A stretch of 64,000 nucleotides of DNA, taken from contig NZ_PYWI01000002.1 in NCBI RefSeq assembly GCF_003049575.1, forward strand, positions 186,001 to 250,000, given 5' to 3'. Both the position numbers and the translations under genes were made by a program. Below, one piece after another: positions 8,995 to 16,280 of the stretch. The first letter of the stretch is position 1; the number at the start of each line of letters is the position of its first letter. The notes beneath the pieces are model-generated. The model made no database searches. It was not told where the DNA came from and worked only from the letters and a program-made list of their open reading frames with translations. The stretch is from Lysinibacillus parviboronicapiens (GTDB lineage Bacteria; Bacillota; Bacilli; Bacillales_A; Planococcaceae).

Positions 8995-9819
8995 ATGAAA
9001 AAATTATCGCTTTATTTAACAATCGTGCTTACCTTCCTTTTAACAGCTTGCACAAGTGCTGAAAATTCCGAAGGGGATGCACGTAAAAATGATTCAGCAC
9101 AACAGGGAAAAGACGTTCAAAAAATTATTGTGGGCACAGGCACGCAATTTCCAAATATATGCTTCTTAGATGATAAAGGAAACTTAACAGGCTATGATGT
9201 CGAGCTTGTTCGTGCAATTGATGAAAAGCTACCAGAATATGAATTTGAATTTAAAACAATGGAATTTTCTAACTTACTACTAAGTTTAGAAACAAGAAAA
9301 ATTGATTTTATCGCGCATCAAATGGAAGTTAATAGTGAGCGAGAAGAGAAGTTTCTGTTCAATCAGGAACCATACAATGTCTTTCCATTAAAGGTGACAG
9401 TAAATGCTAAAAACGATGAAGTGCAATCCATAGATGATTTAAAAGGAAGGAGTGTCAGTGTTTCAGCCACGAGTAACTCTGCTGTGTTTCTCGAAAAATA
9501 CAATAAAGAGCACGATTTAGGTGTAAATATTGTTTATTCATCTGGGGCGGCAGATGTCAATAACCAAATTGCTACAGGGCGTATCGATGCGATCATCACA
9601 ACGCCATTTGCGGTAAAGTACTATAACGAAAACAATGAGGCCCAACAGAAGGTTGTAGGGGACGCATTATTAAACTCCAAAGTTTATTTCTTACTGAATA
9701 AAGATTCGGTGTCACTACAGGAACGACTTGATGAAGCCATTAAAGAACTAAAGGCAGATGGGGTTGTTAGTGAGTTAAGTAAAAAATGGTTAGGTGACGA
9801 TTATTCAGTCGATTTCTAG
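8995..9819 (+). CDS. amino-acid ABC transporter substrate-binding lipoprotein (TcyJ/TcyK-like)
   Basis: Periplasmic-binding-protein family 3 lipoprotein of 274 residues. A lipoprotein signal peptide is clear: MKKLSLYL, a hydrophobic core, then the lipobox LTAC with Cys at about residue 19. The mature domain begins IIVGTGTQFPNICFLDDKG and includes GYDVELVRAID and DFIAHQMEVNSEREEKF, typical of cystine/polar amino-acid binders. It would capture a cyst(e)ine derivative outside the membrane. B. subtilis has two such genes (tcyJ, tcyK); only one is present here. It is followed 26 bases later by the permease genes. Confidence 0.92.
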   Translation: MKKLSLYLTIVLTFLLTACTSAENSEGDARKNDSAQQGKDVQKIIVGTGTQFPNICFLDDKGNLTGYDVELVRAIDEKLPEYEFEFKTMEFSNLLLSLETRKIDFIAHQMEVNSEREEKFLFNQEPYNVFPLKVTVNAKNDEVQSIDDLKGRSVSVSATSNSAVFLEKYNKEHDLGVNIVYSSGAADVNNQIATGRIDAIITTPFAVKYYNENNEAQQKVVGDALLNSKVYFLLNKDSVSLQERLDEAIKELKADGVVSELSKKWLGDDYSVDF

Positions 9820-9845
9820 ATGAATCAAGAAAGGGTGAAGGGACA

Positions 9846-10550
9846 ATGGCAAATGATTTCGACTTCATGCTAATAGCGGATGTGCTTCCCACATTGCTTC
9901 AATATTTACCCATAACACTTGAAATATTAGTATGGTCGATCTTTTTTGGCATGTTGCTTGGTATAGTAGTCGCTTTGCCGAAGCTGCTAGATATACCTGT
10001 CTTAAAGCAAATCGTATCGATTTATATATCGTATATTCGAGGTACACCGATACTGGTGCAGTTATTTTTAGTGTTTTATGGAATACCAGCGCTATTACAA
10101 ATTATCCATATTGATGTGACAAGGATGGATGCCATTTATTTTGTTATTATAACGTACACATTCAGCAACGCAGCTTCATTTGCAGAAATTTTTAGAGCAG
10201 CGATTTTAACCGTTGATCGTGGTCAAATCGAAGCAGCCTATTCAGTTGGATTAAGTCGTATGCAGGCTTTTATACGCATTGTGCTGCCACAGGCGATTCG
10301 TGTTGCTTTCCCAAATATGACGAACACAATGATTAGTTCTTTAAAAGATACCTCGCTGGCCTTCTCAATCGGAGTAATGGACATGGTGGGACGTGGTGAA
10401 ACGCTTATTGCCTCCACAACGCGAGCACTAGAAATCTATTTAGCACTCTCCATCGTGTATTATGTCATCGTTATAGTGCTAGAAAAGGTATTGAAACGTA
10501 ACGAACGCTATCTCAATCGCTATATGCAGAAAGAAGTAGCGACGAGCTAG
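9846..10550 (+). CDS. amino-acid ABC transporter permease (TcyL-like)
   Basis: Membrane permease of the HisMQ type, 234 residues with about five transmembrane segments. The YIRGTPILVQLFLVFYGIP stretch and the EAA cytoplasmic loop (EAAYSVGLSRMQAFIRIVLPQA) are characteristic. It pairs with the permease encoded immediately downstream to form the channel of a cystine or S-alkyl-cysteine importer. GGGTGAAGGGACA provides the ribosome-binding site. No ATPase gene is found in the cluster; see the separate finding. Confidence 0.93.
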   Translation: MANDFDFMLIADVLPTLLQYLPITLEILVWSIFFGMLLGIVVALPKLLDIPVLKQIVSIYISYIRGTPILVQLFLVFYGIPALLQIIHIDVTRMDAIYFVIITYTFSNAASFAEIFRAAILTVDRGQIEAAYSVGLSRMQAFIRIVLPQAIRVAFPNMTNTMISSLKDTSLAFSIGVMDMVGRGETLIASTTRALEIYLALSIVYYVIVIVLEKVLKRNERYLNRYMQKEVATS

Positions 10551-10561
10551 GGGGATTGACA

Positions 10562-11269
10562 TTGACAATTGATATTTCTTTTATTTTTGAAGCCTTTCAG
10601 GAAATTTGTAAGGTGTTGCCGTTAACCTTGTTTATGACGTTTACACCTGTGTTATTGGGCATTTTAATAGGTATAGTGGTAGCCTTTGTACGGATACAAA
10701 ATATAAAAATAATCGCGCCTATAGTAAATTTTTATGTATCTTTTTTCAGAGGAACACCGATTATTATGCATATTATGCTGATATATTTTGGGATACCAAT
10801 TGTAGTGGATGCTGTCGCGCAAACCTTGAAGCTAGATTTTGATGCAAACGCGATCCCTATTTTATTTTTTGTGTTAGTAGCACTGACATTAAGTGCTGGA
10901 GCATATGCCTCAGAAATTATACGATCGGGTATTTTAGGCGTTCCAAAGGGGCAACTTGAAGCGGCCTATGCTGTAGGTTTAACATTTTCACAGGCGATGC
11001 GACGTTTTATATTGCCACAAGCATTTAGTCAGTCGATTCCAAACTTTACGAACGTTTTTATTGGATTTTTACATGCGACATCATTAGCATTTTTTGTTTC
11101 GATAAAGGAATTAACGGGCGTTGCCAATATTGTGGCATCCGTTAATTTAAAATTTTTAGAGGCATTTATTGCGGTGGGATTAATTTACTGGGGTGTGTCT
11201 GCAGTTATTGAATTGATAGCACACCGTATTGAAAAACGAGTGACTGCTTATAGTAAGGGCGGCATTTAG
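10562..11269 (+). CDS. amino-acid ABC transporter permease (TcyM-like)
   Basis: Second HisMQ-type permease, 235 residues from the TTG at 10562. This start is chosen because AGGGGGA (10549-10555) sits six bases upstream, while the TTG at 10556 would abut it. The RGTPIIMHIMLIYFGIP segment and EAA loop (EAAYAVGLTFSQAMRRFILPQ) identify the family. It partners the preceding permease, which ends 11 bases upstream. The pair would form the transmembrane part of the importer served by the lipoprotein at 8995. Confidence 0.92.
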   Translation: MTIDISFIFEAFQEICKVLPLTLFMTFTPVLLGILIGIVVAFVRIQNIKIIAPIVNFYVSFFRGTPIIMHIMLIYFGIPIVVDAVAQTLKLDFDANAIPILFFVLVALTLSAGAYASEIIRSGILGVPKGQLEAAYAVGLTFSQAMRRFILPQAFSQSIPNFTNVFIGFLHATSLAFFVSIKELTGVANIVASVNLKFLEAFIAVGLIYWGVSAVIELIAHRIEKRVTAYSKGGI

Positions 11270-11286
11270 AAAAGGAAGCGTTGTGT

Positions 11287-11799
11287 ATGGCAGTAGCTGA
11301 AATTGTTATCGAACATTTGCGTGAGGAAGATTATGCACGGTACTTAGAGGTGCTAGTTGAGAGCTATGCACAGTATGAAAAAGAATACGATAATCCAGAG
11401 GATTGGGCGCAGTATTTAAGTGATATTCGTGCATCGGTCGGTAACCCTGAAGCCGTGACGATTTTAGTAGCAAAGCGTGGACATGAAATTTTAGGTGGGC
11501 TGCAATTATTTACAAATTCTGTAAAGGCATATGGACTTCCAGAACTTGGCATTGAATCTACCATTGTACGCTTGTTAGGGGTGCATCCAAACGGTAGGGG
11601 GCAGGGCGTGGCCAAAAAATTATTGCATGAAAGTTTTGCCTTTGCACGTAGTCGTCAGGATCAGGCATTGTATTTACATTCCGGTGATATTATGCAGGCT
11701 GCCATTGACCTTTATTTATCCATGGGCTTTGTTCGTGATGTGTCAAAGGATTTTAATAAAGGCGATAAAATAGTGAAAAGTTTTCGTTATGATTTGTAG
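11287..11799 (+). CDS. ytmI: GNAT family N-acetyltransferase (YtmI-like)
   Basis: Acetyl-CoA-dependent N-acetyltransferase, 170 residues. The acetyl-CoA-binding motif A is present as LLGVHPNGRGQGVAKKLL (R-G-Q-G-V-A loop). The ATG at 11287 lies eight bases after GGAAG; the TTG at 11281 is too close. In B. subtilis the equivalent ytmI belongs to the same organosulfur salvage operon, so N-acetylation of a cysteine derivative is the likely role (inference). It is the last gene of the cluster and is followed nine bases later by a terminator. Confidence 0.9.
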   Translation: MAVAEIVIEHLREEDYARYLEVLVESYAQYEKEYDNPEDWAQYLSDIRASVGNPEAVTILVAKRGHEILGGLQLFTNSVKAYGLPELGIESTIVRLLGVHPNGRGQGVAKKLLHESFAFARSRQDQALYLHSGDIMQAAIDLYLSMGFVRDVSKDFNKGDKIVKSFRYDL

Positions 11800-11807
11800 A
11801 AGAAGTT

Positions 11808-11840
11808 ACCCGCTGATAGGGTCGGAGTCAGCGGGTTTTC
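11808..11840 (+). terminator. terminator of the ytm-like cluster
   Basis: Perfect stem ACCCGCTGA / TCAGCGGGT with an eleven-base loop, followed by TTTTC. Confidence 0.85.
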
Positions 11841-11898
11841 TATGTGTAAAAAGTCAGCCGTTACAACAGAAGTCGCAAACAAACTAGATGTAAGCAAG

Positions 11899-12507
11899 TT
11901 ATATGGTTCCATAGGCTAGGTAAGGGAAGAAGCCTTCAAAGAAGCGTTCTGTTGCTGGCATGAAGTAAGAACCAAAATGGAAGTCTGGATCGAGCGTTGT
12001 AATAATCCACGTTCCACCAGTTGTATGGCTATCTACATACATGACAGCACCACCATCTTCAGTTGAGATTAAAATTTCTGAGTGCTCAGGAGGCCAAAAA
12101 ACACCATGTTGATGCCATGTGCAGTCAGCTAAAGTTAAATAGTCATTGAACAGTGGATGTGTAGGGTTTTGTAGGACTAAGCCGCTTGAAGCATCTTTTT
12201 CTAGCCACCACCAGAAATTTGTAGGGCGTTCCTCCCATTGCTGCGCTGGTAGCCAGTTCCATGGCTGTGGTCCGAAAGCGACAATAATACCTCCATTGTC
12301 AGCAAATGCATGAATTTTTGGTACACTCGCCAGTAATAATTTGTAATTTAGTTGGGATGGCACGATGAGTACATCCAAGTCTTCGATAGCTGTTTCTAAA
12401 AAATTTGGATGATAAATTAGTTTTGTAATATATTGATTGAATTTAGGTTCGTGAAATGTACGATAATGGGATTCATTGCCACTGTAAATTACACCGATTT
12501 TTCTCAT
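11899..12507 (-). CDS. uncharacterised ThuA/glutamine-amidotransferase-fold-like protein
   Basis: A 202-residue cytoplasmic protein without a recognised name. The N-terminus (MRKIGVIYSGNE, then DLDVLIVPSQLNYKLLL and GGIIVAFGPQPWNW) resembles the Rossmann-like amidotransferase/ThuA fold. The C-terminus carries SEILISTEDGGAVMYVD, which is repeated in recognisable form in the adjacent upstream gene (NAEILLSFKNGKPVTYVD), so the two are paralogues. Its start codon overlaps the stop codon of that gene, implying translational coupling. It is Trp-rich around NFWWWLEK. Function is unknown. Confidence 0.75.
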   Translation of the reverse strand: MRKIGVIYSGNESHYRTFHEPKFNQYITKLIYHPNFLETAIEDLDVLIVPSQLNYKLLLASVPKIHAFADNGGIIVAFGPQPWNWLPAQQWEERPTNFWWWLEKDASSGLVLQNPTHPLFNDYLTLADCTWHQHGVFWPPEHSEILISTEDGGAVMYVDSHTTGGTWIITTLDPDFHFGSYFMPATERFFEGFFPYLAYGTI

Positions 12508-12856
12508 TGTTCACCATCCTCCTTTAAAGTTTGTATTTCCTTTTCAAGCCATGCTAAAAACTGCGGGCGAATGCGGTCTGTCGATTTGTTTTCATCTGTA
12601 TAACCGAGTAAATCACGCCCTGCATGAACTAAAATGGTGCCATTCGTTGAAGAGCGATCCACATATGTAACAGGCTTACCATTCTTAAATGATAGCAATA
12701 TTTCAGCATTCTGAGGTGCATGGTGATAGCCACGTGCAAAGAAGCCCGCGACTCCTTTTTTGAACGTCATATCCGCAGTTGTCACACCTTCAAAAATAAC
12801 TGATTGTGCAGTTGGAAATACCTCATAGTCTGTATAGTTACGAATAATTTGTGCAT
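12504..12856 (-). pseudogene. 5'-truncated paralogue of the adjacent 202-residue gene
   Basis: The frame stays open from the 3' end at 12504 up to about 12856 (reading FHAQIIRNYTDYEVFP, then VIFEGVTTADMTF), beyond the GTG at 12785 that could otherwise be taken as its start. Coding sense stops abruptly where opposite-strand ABC ATPase sequence begins, so the N-terminal half is missing. The surviving part aligns with the C-terminal half of the neighbouring protein (ARGYHHAPQNAEILLSF versus QHGVFWPPEHSEILIST). A shortened protein from GTG 12785 (94 residues) remains possible but has no good ribosome-binding site. Confidence 0.65.
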
Positions 12857-13570
12857 GAAAATGGTGCAGGGAAAACTACGATGTTGAAATGTATTACAGG
12901 GCTTCTCGATTGGAAAAAGGGGCAGACATTGATTGATGGAAAACCGCTTGCATCACTGGATCGCAAAGAGCTATGGAAGCGTGTTGGTTATGTGCCACAA
13001 GCGCATAAAATGGTCTTTGGCTTTACAGTGGAGGAGCTTGTAGTAATGGGGCGTGCACCATTTTATTAGTATATTGGCTCAGCCATCAGCAAGGGATATG
13101 GAAGCTGCTCATGTGGCACTTGAAACAATCGGTATTTTGCATCTTGCGAAGAAATCCTGTAATGAGGTTAGTGGTGGTGAGCTCCAGTTAGCTTTGATTG
13201 CACGTACGCTTGTATCTAATCCGGAGGTATTAATTTTAGATGAGCCTGAATCACATTTGGATATTCAAAAGCAAATTGTAATTTTACAAACCATTAAGCA
13301 TCTGTCTCAGGCGCGTGGTATTTCGTGCATCATTAATACACATTATCCGAACCATGCATCGATCTAGTATTGATGACAGCGAAGGAGAAGGGCATAGTTT
13401 ATGGAAATGTACAGGATGTGATGACGGAATCTCGAATGAAGGAGTTTTTCGGCATTGAATTGAAGAAAATTATTTACGAGGAAGAGGATTATCTCGTTGA
13501 AACAATGATACCTCGTGCACTTGGCACGGAGCGTGATTTTAGCAATTGTCGTTTTAATGATTTTCAATAA
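12857..13570 (+). pseudogene. decayed Fe-siderophore ABC transporter ATPase (FecE/FepC family)
   Basis: Remnant of an iron-siderophore import ATPase. It begins inside the Walker A motif (ENGAGKTTMLKCITG), so about 35 N-terminal residues are lost. It continues with WKRVGYVPQAHKMVFGF and VVMGRAP. A one-base insertion near 13063 (ATTTT for ATTT) shifts the frame; the next frame carries the signature NEVSGGELQLALIARTL and Walker B VLILDEPESHLD. A second break near 13368 precedes MTAKEKGIVYGNVQDVM. With truncation plus two frameshifts it cannot be functional. The matching permease and binding-protein genes are absent. Confidence 0.88.
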
Positions 13571-13606
13571 AAATACGGTCTCACCAAAGAGGTGGGGCCG
13601 TATTTT
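13571..13606 (+). terminator. terminator after the ABC ATPase remnant
   Basis: AAATACGGTCTCACC / GGTGGGGCCGTATTT with a short loop and following T residues. It probably also serves the convergent flavoprotein gene. Confidence 0.8.
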
Positions 13607-13643
13607 ATAGAAGCATGGTATGCATGATGACCAAACCAAAATA

Positions 13644-15023
13644 TTACATCGAAAAAATTTTACCTGGATTCATGATGTTGTATGGGTCAAGCGCAGCTTT
13701 GATGCTCTTCATGACTAATAAAGAAGCGCCGTGCTCCGTTGCCTGGTATTTCATTTTACCGATACCTACCCCGTGTTCACCGGTGCATGTGCCGCCGCGT
13801 AGCAATGCATATTGCACGATATGTTCGTTGAAACGGTCAGCTTTGGCTTGCTCCACAGCATTACTTGGGTCTAACATCAACAGGGCATGGAAATTACCGT
13901 CACCGACATGCCCGACAATTCCACCTGCTAGCCCAACTTCATCTAGCTGTTCACGTGCATATAAAATTGTTTCAGCTAACTTAGAAATTGGGACACAAAC
14001 ATCGGTCGACATGAGTTTTTTCCCTGGATAAGCATGAATATATGCATACGCCAGCGAATGACGTGCCTCCCAAAGTTTGTTACGTGCGGCATTGTCATGC
14101 TCGAATTCAACAGACATACAACCGAAATCTTCAAAAATTTCCGTTGCAAATTCTATATTGGCCTGCATACCCGCTTCATTTCCGTGGAATTCTAAAAACA
14201 ATGTAGGTTTCTCATCATAAGATGTTTCGTTATAAATATTTGCTTGTGTAATAGAAGCCTCGTCAACAAGTTCGACACGTCCAACTGAGATGCCTGCTTG
14301 TAATAATGCAGCAACTGCACTGACAGCATCGCCGACTGTCGCAAATACTGCACGACCAGCAGTCACAAATTCCGGTATACCGTATACTTTCAAGGTCAGT
14401 TCAGTAAAGCATCCTAACGTGCCCTCAGAACCAACAAACAAACCATTCAAGTGATAACCTGAAGAAGATTTTGCTGCTAAACTACCTGTATGAATAACTG
14501 TACCATCTGCAAGTACAACCTCTAAATCTCGTACTTGATCCCGCATTACACCATACCGTACAGCAGTCGTTCCACTTGCATTTGTTGCTGCCATACCGCC
14601 AAGAGTAGCATCGGCACCAGGGTCTACAGTAAATTGAAGCCCGTGTTTTTTCAATTCTTTGTTCAACTGTGCACGTGTCACACCAGGTTGTACCTTAACG
14701 AGTAAATCATCTGGTCGTATATCCAAAATGGCATTCATTTCTGATAAGTCGATGGAAATTCCCCTTGCAATCGGAATAGCATTTCCCTCTAAACTTGAGC
14801 CGACGCCAAATGGTACAACTGGTATACGTTCTGCATGTGCAATTTTCAAAATGGCACTGACATCCGCTGTGCAACGCGGAAAAACAACGATGTCGGGCAT
14901 GCTCATTGCATGATGGGATTCATCTTTTCCATGTAGCTCTCGCACCGTATCATTCGTTGATACTTGCTCATCTAATAATACATCTCTTAGTTGATTTACT
15001 ATTTGCTCTACAGCAACAGTCAT
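13644..15023 (-). CDS. glcD: FAD-linked glycolate oxidase / D-lactate dehydrogenase subunit (GlcD family)
   Basis: Flavoprotein of the GlcD/D-lactate dehydrogenase group, oxidising a 2-hydroxy acid. The 459 residues contain an N-terminal FAD-binding PCMH domain (PFGVGSSLEGNAIP, DPGADATLGGMAATNASGT, LFVGSEGTLG, about residues 40-220) and the C-terminal FAD-oxidase cap with GHVGDGNFHALL and GTCTGEHGVGIGKM, which hold the active-site His residues. Length is normal. No glcF/Fe-S subunit gene is adjacent, so a single-subunit dehydrogenase is possible. It is transcribed toward the ABC remnant. The start follows TTTGGAGGGATTGGA. Confidence 0.92.
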   Translation of the reverse strand: MTVAVEQIVNQLRDVLLDEQVSTNDTVRELHGKDESHHAMSMPDIVVFPRCTADVSAILKIAHAERIPVVPFGVGSSLEGNAIPIARGISIDLSEMNAILDIRPDDLLVKVQPGVTRAQLNKELKKHGLQFTVDPGADATLGGMAATNASGTTAVRYGVMRDQVRDLEVVLADGTVIHTGSLAAKSSSGYHLNGLFVGSEGTLGCFTELTLKVYGIPEFVTAGRAVFATVGDAVSAVAALLQAGISVGRVELVDEASITQANIYNETSYDEKPTLFLEFHGNEAGMQANIEFATEIFEDFGCMSVEFEHDNAARNKLWEARHSLAYAYIHAYPGKKLMSTDVCVPISKLAETILYAREQLDEVGLAGGIVGHVGDGNFHALLMLDPSNAVEQAKADRFNEHIVQYALLRGGTCTGEHGVGIGKMKYQATEHGASLLVMKSIKAALDPYNIMNPGKIFSM

Positions 15024-15101
15024 TCCAATCCCTCCAAACTTTCAGATAAATCTAATTTATCACGCGTTTATTGGAAATGGAATGAACTGACTATAAAAAA
15101 A

Positions 15102-15311
15102 TCAGTGTGCAAACACTTTTTCTAGCTTTTGTACGAATTCATCCTGTTCAGCCGTACTAGATTGTTGCCACCACTTCTCAAAAAATACACCGAGACCTGG
15201 TAGTAAATGTTCCTCACCACGTTCAATAGCATCTACAACAATATCTTTAATTTCTGTTGCTGATTGTCCATGTACGTTTGCTGTAATAGCATCTCTTATT
15301 TGAAAATTCAT
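15102..15311 (-). CDS. sspI: small acid-soluble spore protein SspI
   Basis: Minor spore-core protein made in the forespore. The 69 residues match the SspI family: NFQIRDAITANVHGQ at the start, IKDIVVDAIERGEEHLLPGLGVFFEKWWQ in the middle, with EEHLLPGLGV the most diagnostic part. A strong AAGGAGG ribosome-binding site precedes the ATG. In B. subtilis sspI lies near ysfB/ysgA, in keeping with the local gene order. No clear SigG promoter was recognised by eye upstream. It is transcribed away from the orphan sigma gene. Confidence 0.93.
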   Translation of the reverse strand: MNFQIRDAITANVHGQSATEIKDIVVDAIERGEEHLLPGLGVFFEKWWQQSSTAEQDEFVQKLEKVFAH

Positions 15312-15545
15312 CTATTTCGCCTCCTTAGTAGTAATTTGTCCATCGGTTAAAGAAATATGTATAGAAATGTGAGCAAAACTTAAGTTTTTTGAAATTACAC
15401 GCTGTATTTCTTGTATATATATAAACAGCTATTTCTATTTCGTTACGGGTTTTTTATCGTAAAGGCTGTTCGACGGTCGCATGATGAATGGCTACGATAG
15501 TGTTACCTAGGAATAACGGATTGTGCACAGTCGGCAGGATTAAAA

Positions 15546-16073
15546 ATGACTAAACCACAAAAACAGCAAATCCTATCGCCCGAACTACCATTTGAAAAAG
15601 TTTTAGAATTAGTGCAGCCAATGATTACGTCTATTTTGTTGAAATGTCATATTTACAAAAATTTTGAGTATTATCGTCATATTGCCGCAATAGCGGTTTG
15701 GGAAGCTTGGAAAAAAGCAGACCCTGAAAAAGGGCTATTTTCTTCATATGTTTATACAACTGTGAAAGGAGAAATTATGAAGGAGTTGACAAGAGAAAAA
15801 CAGTTCGAGCAGCATTTTACGGTTATGGATGACGAAACATTAAATGTATACCGAGAGAACCAACTAGAACACGAGGGAGCACCCGTTTTGTTAGAAAGTA
15901 TAATGCCTCACTTAAACATGGAGGAAAGAAAACTGTTAGTGCTTTTTTACTTGGAAGGATATAGCTATGCTGAAATAGCAAGTGAACTACAGTTGACCGT
16001 TGTGGCAGTCAAAAAAAGACGTGTAAGACTGATGATAAAACTTCGTCAGCTTCTAACACTTACAGAAGTATGA
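15546..16073 (+). CDS. orphan sigma-70 family RNA polymerase sigma factor
   Basis: Short sigma factor of 175 residues with only regions 2 and 4. Region 2 spans about residues 20-90 (HIAAIAVWEAWKKADPEKGLFSSYVYTTVKGEI). Region 4 at about 115-170 has a helix-turn-helix (EGYSYAEIASELQLTVVAVKKRR). Regions 1 and 3 are lacking. No anti-sigma gene is adjacent, and both flanking genes are unrelated. The ribosome-binding site (CAGGATT) is weak. The 15312-15545 divergent region upstream shows no classical promoter with confidence. It is not one of the standard housekeeping or sporulation sigma factors by sequence, and its regulon is unknown. Confidence 0.88.
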   Translation: MTKPQKQQILSPELPFEKVLELVQPMITSILLKCHIYKNFEYYRHIAAIAVWEAWKKADPEKGLFSSYVYTTVKGEIMKELTREKQFEQHFTVMDDETLNVYRENQLEHEGAPVLLESIMPHLNMEERKLLVLFYLEGYSYAEIASELQLTVVAVKKRRVRLMIKLRQLLTLTEV

Positions 16074-16076
16074 ATC

Positions 16077-16121
16077 AAAAGTATGCCAATATCTAAAATA
16101 ATTGAATATTGGCATACTTTT
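16077..16121. terminator. strong terminator after the sigma factor gene
   Basis: Perfect 16-base arms AAAAGTATGCCAATAT / ATATTGGCATACTTTT around a 13-base loop. The A/T-flanked symmetry could work on both strands. Confidence 0.88.
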
Positions 16122-16280
16122 CGTAATTGCATACAAATTCCAAAAAAAATGCTATGATTTGTAAGAAGTCAAAGAAATATACAATTTTAAAAGCTTTATT
16201 TCCTGTTAATAGATGAAATTACCTAGTTATTTTGAGTGATACATACTGGTATTAGGATTCAAATGTATGGAGGGTTAGTG

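Noticed and set aside
12851-13069. Functional short ABC ATPase starting at GTG 12851
   Set aside because: It would start inside Walker A, lacks the N-terminal strand, and stops before the signature motif.
13615-14031. Plus-strand 138-codon gene inside glcD
   Set aside because: It is the antisense shadow of the conserved flavoprotein gene.
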